Assembly: GCA_013298125.1 (NCBI GenBank)
Contig: JAAFJP010000017.1
Span: 61,249-125,248 of the forward strand
From: Cytophagales bacterium
Lineage (GTDB): Bacteria > Bacteroidota > Bacteroidia > Cytophagales > Spirosomataceae
Direction of reading: 5' to 3'
Length of the DNA stretch: 64,000 bases
The position numbers were made by a program, and so were the translations under genes. Below, one piece after another: positions 42,376 through 50,418 of this stretch (its first letter is position 1; every line of letters begins with the position of its first letter). The notes under the pieces were generated by a model. The model was given only the letters and a program-made list of their open reading frames with translations. It was not told the DNA's origin and made no database searches.

Positions 42376-44769
42376 TTACATAAACTTAAAATTATAAGTC
42401 AGCGAAGGAATTGGTGAACCAAAAATCGTTAATTGATAAGCATTCAGCCCTTTTTCTGACCTCAAATATACTGAATACGCATTGGCACGTCCGTAAAGAT
42501 TATACACTGCAAACGTCCAAGAACCCTCCCAACGCTTTTTTGTCATACTCGGATTTCTGATGGTCCATGAAAAATCAAGACGGTGATAGTCTTTGATTCG
42601 GTCATTATTTCTTTCTACATAATAGGGATATTTTACATTATTATATTGCACAAAGCCCTCTGGAACGGTGAATGGTCTGCCCGTATTATAAACAAACGTA
42701 AAACCAAACTCATGGTGCTTACCCTGTGATAAACTAATGGTGGCATTGAAACTATGTGGTCGGTCAAAATTGGTAGCATACCAAGCCCCCCCGTTGATTT
42801 GCTCATCGAATCTATCACTCAATTTCACTTGGTTTAAGGCTCTGGAATAGGTATAGTTTATCCAACCCGTTACTTCTCCTTTTTTCTTGGCAATCATTAA
42901 TTCTAATCCGTAAGCCTTTCCTTTTCCTTGCAACGTTTGGGTTTCGATATAGGGTTGAAATAAGAAATCTGCCCCAGGTTTAAAATCTAAGACGTTTTCG
43001 GTACTTCTGTAATAGCCTTCCAATGAAAATTCATAGATGTTATTTTGGGAATTCTTGAAAATTCCACCCGAATAAAGTTCACTCACTTGGGGCTTTACGT
43101 AGGTGTTGCTCGTAGCCCAGCGTGAAGTTGGTAGGGGGGTGGTGGTATTAGAAACCACTTGTAAATATTGACGCATCAAGCTGTATCCTAATTTGATAGA
43201 ACTCAATTCTGAAAGCGAATATTTTAGGGCAATTCTTGGTTCAAAGCCTCCATAAGAAGCTGATGTTTCCCCTGATTTATAAATAGTCGAATCGGTAACA
43301 TTGAAGTCTGTTTTTGAGAATAGAGGATTATAACTTCTGACCGTTCCGCCCAATGCGTTATAGAAAGAATATCTTAGCCCAGCGGAGAGGGTTAGTTTTT
43401 TGCTTATCGTAAATTCATCTTCTAAATAAATACCCGATTCCGTGCTTCTTTCTTCTGGAACGGATTTATAATTTACACTTTTTGAACTGCCAGGATTCAA
43501 AACGCCTGGGTTGATTCGGTATAAAATCGTACTGATACCACCTTCTAATCGGTGCTTTTCATTGAGATTATAATTTAGACTTGCTTTCAATTGATTATAG
43601 ATAATTCCCGATTCCAACGAAACTTTGTTATCAGAGTTTAATTCGGGTAGTAGGGTTTTGGGTTGATAGTCAGTATAAATAGCGGAGGTTTGTAAGTTTA
43701 GTTTTGAATTGAAGGCATGAAACCACTTTAAAGCCGCATTTGAGGTTTGGTAATCATATTGTGTCGAGGTTGCATTGACGTTACCGATTGTTCCTAATAA
43801 GTCAGTCTGAAAGAAATCTTTGCTCAAATATCCCGAAAAGGTGAAGGTATTTTTCGCATTCATTTTGTAGAATAATTTGGTGGCAACATCATAGAAATTA
43901 GCCTTAATATTCTGCAATTTCGGAGGTCCTAATTTAAAAATAAAATCATTAAAAGAGACTCTTCCCGAAACCATAATTGACAGCTTTTCTTTTACGATTG
44001 GCGTTTCAATCGTTAAGCGATTCGAAACTAAACTAATTCCGCCCGTCATTTTGAATTTATCTAAGGATGGATTTATCAAGTTAATGTCAATAACCGATGA
44101 AGCCCTACCGCCAAATTTTGCGGGAATTCCACCTTTGTATAATTCCAAACCGGAAACCGCATCAGGAGGAAAAATGGAGAATAAACCAAAGAGGTGCGTT
44201 GGGTTAAAAATGGGCGTATCGTCCAATAGGATTAGATTTTGGTCGGTTGTTCCGCCCCTGATGTTCACGCCATTGGCGGCCTCACCCACAGACGTTACGC
44301 CTGGAAGCATCTGTAAGCCTCTCAAAACATCGGTCTCGCCCATCATGGCAGGTATTTTTTTGATGGCTTTGATGCTCAGAGCAGAAACACCTAATAGTGG
44401 TCGGGCAACGTTTCCATTTATTGCTTGGCTATTGACAGTAACCTCATCCAATTCTTTGGCAACATTTATCAAACTTACGGTCAAACTTATTTCACTATTT
44501 TTTACTAATAATTTTTGACGAAAAGTTCTGTACCCAAGATGACTAATCGTGATACCAAACTCACCTGTGGGCAAGAAAAAAGTATGTATGCCTTCGTTAT
44601 TGGAAGAAAGATTAGCTCTTTTGGCATCAATTTTTATGACAACATCTTTCAATGGAGTGTTATCACTTGAATCCCTAACACTAACGATAATGGCGTGAGA
44701 AGTCTGGGAGAATATATTTGAAGAAACTACACAAAGCAACAAGGCAGTTATCAGTAATTTTGAGTACAT
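42376..44769 (-). CDS. TonB-dependent outer membrane receptor with CarboxypepD_reg-like domain
   Basis: The ~797-residue receptor starts MYSKLLITALLLCVVSSNIFS (shortened) as a signal peptide; a longer frame begins at a TTG. A carboxypeptidase-regulatory-like domain (~25-110) precedes the plug (~120-230, IPAMMGETDVLRGLQMLPG and NLILLDDTPIFNPTHL). A 22-strand-type barrel fills the rest and ends on FGSPIPSLTYNFKFM. It imports a substrate across the outer membrane using the TonB motor. Three DUF4249 lipoprotein genes follow upstream on the same strand, making a receptor/accessory locus. The substrate is unknown. Confidence 0.92.
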   Translation of the reverse strand: MYSKLLITALLLCVVSSNIFSQTSHAIIVSVRDSSDNTPLKDVVIKIDAKRANLSSNNEGIHTFFLPTGEFGITISHLGYRTFRQKLLVKNSEISLTVSLINVAKELDEVTVNSQAINGNVARPLLGVSALSIKAIKKIPAMMGETDVLRGLQMLPGVTSVGEAANGVNIRGGTTDQNLILLDDTPIFNPTHLFGLFSIFPPDAVSGLELYKGGIPAKFGGRASSVIDINLINPSLDKFKMTGGISLVSNRLTIETPIVKEKLSIMVSGRVSFNDFIFKLGPPKLQNIKANFYDVATKLFYKMNAKNTFTFSGYLSKDFFQTDLLGTIGNVNATSTQYDYQTSNAALKWFHAFNSKLNLQTSAIYTDYQPKTLLPELNSDNKVSLESGIIYNQLKASLNYNLNEKHRLEGGISTILYRINPGVLNPGSSKSVNYKSVPEERSTESGIYLEDEFTISKKLTLSAGLRYSFYNALGGTVRSYNPLFSKTDFNVTDSTIYKSGETSASYGGFEPRIALKYSLSELSSIKLGYSLMRQYLQVVSNTTTPLPTSRWATSNTYVKPQVSELYSGGIFKNSQNNIYEFSLEGYYRSTENVLDFKPGADFLFQPYIETQTLQGKGKAYGLELMIAKKKGEVTGWINYTYSRALNQVKLSDRFDEQINGGAWYATNFDRPHSFNATISLSQGKHHEFGFTFVYNTGRPFTVPEGFVQYNNVKYPYYVERNNDRIKDYHRLDFSWTIRNPSMTKKRWEGSWTFAVYNLYGRANAYSVYLRSEKGLNAYQLTIFGSPIPSLTYNFKFM

Positions 44770-44799
44770 AATTTTGTGTTTTATGATTTTGAACAAGTT

Positions 44800-45936
44800 T
44801 TACAGCCATCCTTGCGGTCTAAAAGGTGTACGGAATTCACTTTTTACGCAAGGTGCAACAGGTGGGCGACTTGGATCAGATGAAGTAGGAGGTTCTTCAA
44901 AAGGGACATGATTAATGATATATTCATAAGGTCCGTTTGCGGATTTTCTTTCTATCCAATACCTGTTTTTTTGTAAAGAGACTACCCCAAAATACCCAAC
45001 TACTTTTTCAGTTGAACTACCCAAATTGTTGATATTACCCACAATAGCCGCCGCAGGAGTATCTGCAAGCCCACCGTTTGATTTTCCTTGGAGTTCGAGA
45101 TTACGGAAGAACGAATACATTTGGGGCGAAATGCTCATTTGCTGAATCTCAACTAAACAGCCATAAATAAAGTGATAGGGAATTTTAGCAATCAATCGTC
45201 CTGTAACTACCTCACCGTCAGAGACTACATCAGACATTACACTGAACTGTTTGGATGGTATTATCTCATAACATTCTCCCGCACATTGATAGTCATAATA
45301 GGGCGTTCTATTGAAAGAAGGCAGTTTTATGCTACATTTATCACTTTTGGGTTCATACTGCGAGGCATAGCAAGTAAGACAATGAACGATTCGCTCGAAG
45401 TGCGTGTATCGCCAAAGATAGAAATTCTTTTGTTTGGGAACATCCTGAAAATCTACATAAACTTCATTGGCAGACAAAAACTTTTTACCGTCGTCCGATA
45501 ATTTACTTTGAGGATTGAACCTGTCATAAACTTTCAAAATTGGAGGCGTAACCGAAATTTGTTCATATGAGGACTCATACTGTTGTCCGTTGGGAAGACT
45601 GAACCGAAGAGCATACTTTTCGGTGGGATTTACCCTAAAATCTTTTGGAGGTAGAAAACCGCCCGTTTTTTGTTCGATGAGACTTGTTTCTTTACCACTT
45701 TGCCACACAATGGACGCTTTGACGGAGGTAATGGATGATAAGAAGGTATTGCCATCAACGAAATTAGAATATTGAATTTTGATAGTATCAGGATTCAAAT
45801 AATCGTCGGTCAAGAAACCCTCAACCACTAAAACATTATTTTTCTGACTGAAATCAATGTCGTAGGTATCAATACAACTTTGAAGACTTAGGAGAAAGAA
45901 CAGGAAGGAAAATACTTTTAAATGCTTGATTTTCAT
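44800..45936 (-). CDS. DUF4249 lipoprotein, paralogue 1 (receptor-proximal)
   Basis: The 378-residue lipoprotein starts MKIKHLKVFSF with a lipobox near LLSLQSC; the longer frame begins at a TTG. It has the DUF4249 blocks VLVVEGFLTDDYLNPDT, KYALRFSLPNGQQYES, NEVYVDFQD and the Cys-bearing VHCLTCYASQY and YDYQCAGECYEI segments, and ends PFRPQGWL. DUF4249 proteins accompany TonB-dependent receptors in Bacteroidota and are thought to be surface-exposed partners. It lies 30 nt before the receptor gene. Its function in uptake is inference. Confidence 0.88.
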   Translation of the reverse strand: MKIKHLKVFSFLFFLLSLQSCIDTYDIDFSQKNNVLVVEGFLTDDYLNPDTIKIQYSNFVDGNTFLSSITSVKASIVWQSGKETSLIEQKTGGFLPPKDFRVNPTEKYALRFSLPNGQQYESSYEQISVTPPILKVYDRFNPQSKLSDDGKKFLSANEVYVDFQDVPKQKNFYLWRYTHFERIVHCLTCYASQYEPKSDKCSIKLPSFNRTPYYDYQCAGECYEIIPSKQFSVMSDVVSDGEVVTGRLIAKIPYHFIYGCLVEIQQMSISPQMYSFFRNLELQGKSNGGLADTPAAAIVGNINNLGSSTEKVVGYFGVVSLQKNRYWIERKSANGPYEYIINHVPFEEPPTSSDPSRPPVAPCVKSEFRTPFRPQGWL

Positions 45937-45983
45937 TAGATTAATTGAATTAATTTTGGGTATTAAAATTAATAAGTTAAAGA

Positions 45984-47123
45984 TTAAAACTGCCAACCTT
46001 CGGGCTTTAAAGGAGTTCGAGTGGCACTCTTCTTACATTGAACTAAATGGGGTTCTCTGACTTCTATTATGATTGGATGACCCAAAATGAGTTCTAAATC
46101 ACCTGATGCTCCTTTTCTATCTATCCAAAAACGTTTTTTTTGAATATTTGCAAAACCAAAACATCCGACTACTTTTTCATTAGGATTTGTTATATTTCTA
46201 ATATTTCCCACAATAGCTGCTGGCGGTGCATCTGCTAATCCTCCACTTTGCTGAGATTGTTGTTCTAAAATTTTATAAAATGAAAAAACCTCTGGCGATA
46301 TACACATTTGTTGTACTTCAATTAAACACCCATACGTGTGAAAATAAGGGATTTTAGAGATGAGTCTTCCATCAATACTTCCCCCGTCGGAAAGTACATC
46401 AGAAAAAACATTAACTTGTTTCTCTCTGATTAAATCATAACAATCTCCCAAACATCTATAATCATAGTAGGGGTCTGTGTAAACCGATGCTAAAAGTTCT
46501 GCTGGTAAATCAACACATATTTTCTTTGAAGTATTATATAAAGCTCCATTGCAAGTGATGCAATAAGCAATCTTTTCAAAATGGATATAACGCCATAAGT
46601 AGAAATTTTTCTGATTAGGAGTATCCTTAAAATCTATAAAAACCTCATTCGCAGATAAGAAAGTCTTTCCATCTTCGGATAATCTACTGTTTGGATTAAA
46701 CTTTTCATATATTTTTAAAATTGGAGGAGTGGGAGTAAGTTGTTCAATGGTAGATTCATATTGCTGTCCATCAGATAGAGAAAAACGTAACAGGTATTTT
46801 TCAAAAGGCTTAACTTTAAATCCCGTTGGCGGTAAAAATTTTCCAGTCTGATATTGAGTAAGCTGAGTTTTTTCTTCCGAAGTAATATTGATAATAAAGG
46901 CTTCAACTTGTTTGTCAAGGGGTTCTGTTCGTAAAAAACCTTCATAATAAGCTGAATATTGAATTTTTAAAGTATCTGGATTCTGTAAATCATCCGTTAA
47001 TAAACCTTCAACTACCAACCGCTTATTTTTCGTATTCAGGCTTAACTCGTATGGCTCAATACAGCCACAGAATAGTATCATACAGGAAAAAATAATTAAG
47101 TGATTTTGAACAAGTGCTTTCAT
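45984..47123 (-). CDS. DUF4249 lipoprotein, paralogue 2
   Basis: The 379-residue protein shares with its neighbours the start LVVEGLLTDDLQNPDTLKIQ, the KYLLRFSLSDGQQYES block, NEVFIDFKDTPNQKNFYLWR, the Cys segments IAYCITCNGALY and YDYRCLGDCYDL, and the tail TPLKPEGWQF. The signal peptide ends in a Cys near LFCGC. It is clearly a tandem duplicate of paralogues 1 and 3, with divergence in the middle loop (~200-215). Confidence 0.88.
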   Translation of the reverse strand: MKALVQNHLIIFSCMILFCGCIEPYELSLNTKNKRLVVEGLLTDDLQNPDTLKIQYSAYYEGFLRTEPLDKQVEAFIINITSEEKTQLTQYQTGKFLPPTGFKVKPFEKYLLRFSLSDGQQYESTIEQLTPTPPILKIYEKFNPNSRLSEDGKTFLSANEVFIDFKDTPNQKNFYLWRYIHFEKIAYCITCNGALYNTSKKICVDLPAELLASVYTDPYYDYRCLGDCYDLIREKQVNVFSDVLSDGGSIDGRLISKIPYFHTYGCLIEVQQMCISPEVFSFYKILEQQSQQSGGLADAPPAAIVGNIRNITNPNEKVVGCFGFANIQKKRFWIDRKGASGDLELILGHPIIIEVREPHLVQCKKSATRTPLKPEGWQF

Positions 47124-47220
47124 AAGAGTGAAAATGTTAGAAATACTTAATTTTGCTTACAATAAATAAAGGTATGATTAATATTAGTAAAACCTATCCG
47201 TATCAATCATTGTTCAAGTT

Positions 47221-48339
47221 CTACTGCCATCCTTCGGGCTTAAAAGGTGTACGGGTAGCACTTTTTTTACAATGTGCCAGTGGTGGGCGAGTAGGAGGGT
47301 TTTGAGGTTCTTCGATGATAACATGACCCAAAATTAAATCCTGTTCTCCTGTATTTTGCTTTCTATCAATCCATATCTTTTTTCGTTGAATATTGGCGAT
47401 TCCGAAATATCCAACCACTTTTTCAGTGGGATTTGTTGAATTTTTAATATTTCCAACAATTGCCGCAGGGGGAACATCTGCTAAACCACCATTAGATTGC
47501 GATTGGGATTCCAACACCTTAAAAAAAGTAAATGCCTCTGGCGAAATACAGATTTGTTCTACTTCTACCAAACAGCCGTAAGGGTAATAATAAGGAATCT
47601 TTCCGACTAATCTACCCTTGACTAAACTGCCCTCTGATAGTTTATCAGAAAAGATATTTATTTGTGACCCTCTAATAACTGCATAACATTCATTCAAGCA
47701 ACCATAATCATAATAAGGTTCTCGAAGGTATGCCTCTGGAGGAATACAAGATTCTTTTTTAAAATCATACATTGAATACGCACAAGTAAAACAATGTTGT
47801 AACCTTTCATAAAGCGTATATCTCCATAAATAATAATTATCTTCGTTGGGCGTATCTTTGAAATCTATAAAGACCTCATTGGCAGACAATTGGGCTTTCC
47901 CGTCATCGGATAATCTACTTGTTGGGTTAAACTTTTCGTAAATATTAGTAATGGACGGAGTGATGGTGATAGATTCGGGAGTCGATTCATACTTTTGTCC
48001 ATTGATTGTAAATTTCAAGGAATACTTCTCATCTTGTTTTATCTGAAAATCCTTCGGGGGTAAGTATTTCCCCTTATCATATTCGATAAGTTTAATTTCT
48101 TTTCCAGAATCCACGATTTTAATTACAGGTTGTAGAGAAGGAATTGCTATCATTTTGATATTCCCATTAATGGAAGTAGAGTACTGAATACTGATGGTAT
48201 CAGGGTTTTGAATATCATCGGTTAATAAACCTTCCACTACTAAAACCTTATTATTTTTAGCTAAATCAACAGTATATGGGTCAATACAAGCAAATAGCTC
48301 CAAGAGAAGAAATGTGTAGTATAAGTAATTGATTTTCAT
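47221..48339 (-). CDS. DUF4249 lipoprotein, paralogue 3
   Basis: The 372-residue protein starts MKINYLYYTFLLLELFAC, a lipoprotein signal, at the ATG at 48339; the longer frame starts at a TTG. It has VLVVEGLLTDDIQNPDT, NEVFIDFKDTPNEDNYYLWR, LQHCFTCAYSMYD, YDYGCLNECYAV and the tail TPFKPEGWQ, making it closest to paralogue 2. It is the first of the three in transcription order. The trio with one receptor implies that three different surface partners or ligands share a single channel; this is inference. Confidence 0.88.
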   Translation of the reverse strand: MKINYLYYTFLLLELFACIDPYTVDLAKNNKVLVVEGLLTDDIQNPDTISIQYSTSINGNIKMIAIPSLQPVIKIVDSGKEIKLIEYDKGKYLPPKDFQIKQDEKYSLKFTINGQKYESTPESITITPSITNIYEKFNPTSRLSDDGKAQLSANEVFIDFKDTPNEDNYYLWRYTLYERLQHCFTCAYSMYDFKKESCIPPEAYLREPYYDYGCLNECYAVIRGSQINIFSDKLSEGSLVKGRLVGKIPYYYPYGCLVEVEQICISPEAFTFFKVLESQSQSNGGLADVPPAAIVGNIKNSTNPTEKVVGYFGIANIQRKKIWIDRKQNTGEQDLILGHVIIEEPQNPPTRPPLAHCKKSATRTPFKPEGWQ

Positions 48340-48450
48340 GGTGATACATAACAAAATACGAATTTAGAAATAGTAATACAATTTATGGAAAAATGGTGAG
48401 ATATTTGTGCTTTCAATCGTAAATATTCCAAGGCAAAACAGAAATCTTTA

Positions 48451-49473
48451 ATGGCATTAATCTCCAAGAAAAAAATCCCTTTCAAAATCAACCTTCAACT
48501 TCGTAGATACCTCAAAAAATATGGACGGGAGACGATTATGCCTATCCAATACGCTGATTTACTGAGGTTTGACAGTTCGATAAGCCTGTATGACAAAAAG
48601 GGAAATGACACGCTTTGGATAACGGTTTTCTTTCCATATAGCGAAATTGAAAATATTTACGAAGGACTCAAAAAGATATACGCTGACCTCAAAACTGACG
48701 GAAATCAGGAGGTTATCAAACACCTCACCATTGACCGTGTGGATTTGTGTACCTACGGCAACACGCAACCTTTTCGGATAAGAATTGTCAATAGAGTAAA
48801 TGATAATTTTGATTATTTTTATATCAAAAGAGCCGATTGTTCACGGGTGTATGGGATGGAATTGGAACATTTATTGTCGCCAAATCGGATTAGTTATTTG
48901 ACTTTTGAGAATACTTTGGTTGAAGAACACATTGCGGGAATTCCAGGAGACCAGTTTTTTTCAATATATTTGGACAGTCCCAAAATAAACCAAATTCGTT
49001 TGGCGAAGGAGTTTGTTAAATTCAACGAACGCTGTTTTGTGATGCTTTTAGGCGATATGCACTCATCTAATTTTGTGGTGGATATTACGCCCGATTTTGA
49101 GGAGGATTATTATCGAATCAGAGCCATAGATTTTGACCAACAGTCCTATGAAGGTAAGCGGACGGTGTATCAACCTCAATATTTCAAACAGAATAATCCG
49201 TTGATTGAAATGGGCATGAAACACATGACTCCCGAATCCGTAAAACAATACCAAATTGAGGAGCGTTCGTTGATTTCTAATCGCTTAAAGGTTGAAAATC
49301 AGCGGGTTTATGAATTGATGTCAATCATGTCGAAAGACGATATTTCATCCGAAGAAAATACTAATCAACTCAAAACGGAGTTGTCACAATATTATAAAAC
49401 GGATAAATTTTTGAAGTGTAAAACGATGGGGGAAGTCGTTTGGGCGAGTTTGGAACAGGTGATGTTGCATTAG
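48451..49473 (+). CDS. Hypothetical protein with protein-kinase-like (APH-type) active-site motifs
   Basis: The 340-residue cytoplasmic protein has no signal or membrane segment. Residues 201-207 read GDMHSSN inside MLLGDMHSSNFVVD, and residues 225-229 read AIDFD in RIRAIDFDQQSYEG. This spacing and pattern is the catalytic loop (HGDxxxxN-like) and metal-binding loop (IDFD-like) of kinases of the aminoglycoside phosphotransferase/PKL fold. The N-terminal ~170 residues could be the N-lobe, and VEEHIAGIPGDQF resembles the hinge. I do not recognise a named family; kinase activity is inference from motifs. It is the first gene of the plus-strand stretch. Confidence 0.7.
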   Translation: MALISKKKIPFKINLQLRRYLKKYGRETIMPIQYADLLRFDSSISLYDKKGNDTLWITVFFPYSEIENIYEGLKKIYADLKTDGNQEVIKHLTIDRVDLCTYGNTQPFRIRIVNRVNDNFDYFYIKRADCSRVYGMELEHLLSPNRISYLTFENTLVEEHIAGIPGDQFFSIYLDSPKINQIRLAKEFVKFNERCFVMLLGDMHSSNFVVDITPDFEEDYYRIRAIDFDQQSYEGKRTVYQPQYFKQNNPLIEMGMKHMTPESVKQYQIEERSLISNRLKVENQRVYELMSIMSKDDISSEENTNQLKTELSQYYKTDKFLKCKTMGEVVWASLEQVMLH

Positions 49474-49498
49474 TTTTTTTTGTTGTGGGAAATAAATT

Positions 49499-49658
49499 GT
49501 AGGGGCGTATAGCATACCAATGCTATCAATTTAAGGAATTTGTCTGACTAACGCTGGTAGGGTTTTGAACCCTACCAGCGTTCAAACGGGGTTATTAAAT
49601 ATATTTTGACAAAAGTAAATCCTTAAGTTGACAGCATTGGTATGCGACACGCCCCTAC
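49499..49658. mobile_element. MITE-like palindromic element, copy 2 (uninterrupted)
   Basis: The ends GTAGGGGCGTATAGCATACC (49499 on) and GGTATGCGACACGCCCCTAC (49639-49658) are inverted, continuing into ATCAATTTAAGGA / CCTTAAGTTGA. The central hairpin CGCTGGTAGGGTT / AACCCTACCAGCG spans 49550-49582. Its reverse complement aligns with the element at 8627-8921. It makes up most of the gap 49474-49767. Confidence 0.85.
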
Positions 49659-49767
49659 CATTTTATCTTAAAAAAACCATTTCAAAATTCCACAAATCAA
49701 AGCAATACAAACATCTTTTTTCCCGTATTCTTATACATTAAACCATCACTTGTAAATTCTGAATAAT

Positions 49768-50253
49768 ATGACTCGTTATGAATTCTTAAAATCAATGGGT
49801 TTCACGGGGGCAGCCCTCATGGCGGCATTGACTTCTTGCGTTAAACCAGAAGACACTTATATCCCTGTTGCAAAACTTGATGTGAATAGTACCACAACCC
49901 CAACGACACCCGTTACCCCTGTAACGCCAACTTCTGATTTGAGTAAGATTACCAATCCATTATTGAAAATTGATTTGACGACATCGAATCTGAAAAATGT
50001 TGGTGCATATATTATCCAAGCGAATATAGTAGTAGCTCAGGTAAGTGCAGGGGCGTATGCTGCCGTTACAAATCTATGCTCGCACGAACCCAAGCGTAAG
50101 GTAATTTATGACAAAAATGCCTCTCAGTTCTATTGTACTGACCACGGAGCAACCTTCGATTTGAAAGGGGTACCTCTTCCAAATTCCATAACCAACAGGT
50201 CTATCACAGCCTATCAAGTGGCTACGGATGGCAAGACTTTGGTAGTGTATTAG
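49768..50253 (+). CDS. Rieske [2Fe-2S] lipoprotein
   Basis: The 161-residue protein has a signal region MTRYEFLKSMGFTGAALMAA and a lipobox at C24 (LTSC). A Thr/Pro/Val-rich linker (~40-56) joins it to a Rieske domain with ligands C104 and H106 (CSH) and C123 and H126 (CTDH). It is a membrane-attached electron carrier facing the periplasm. No cytochrome b or c genes adjoin it, so it is not part of a bc1-type complex encoded here; its partner may be the redox genes 3 kb downstream. Confidence 0.9.
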   Translation: MTRYEFLKSMGFTGAALMAALTSCVKPEDTYIPVAKLDVNSTTTPTTPVTPVTPTSDLSKITNPLLKIDLTTSNLKNVGAYIIQANIVVAQVSAGAYAAVTNLCSHEPKRKVIYDKNASQFYCTDHGATFDLKGVPLPNSITNRSITAYQVATDGKTLVVY

Positions 50254-50418
50254 GCTGAATAAGTAGTCGTTAAGTTTTAAGTCTGTAAGTCATTAAGTTG
50301 AAAAAATACCAATAAGTAATTGATTATCAGTGAGTTGTATGATTTTTTAAATTTAAAATAGTAAAAACTATTTCTCAACAAATACTTATCAATCAGTTAA
50401 TCGCTTAAAATCCTAATC

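Noticed and set aside
42376..48339. SusC/SusD polysaccharide utilisation locus
   Set aside because: The receptor lacks a SusD neighbour; the partners are DUF4249, and no glycoside hydrolase adjoins.
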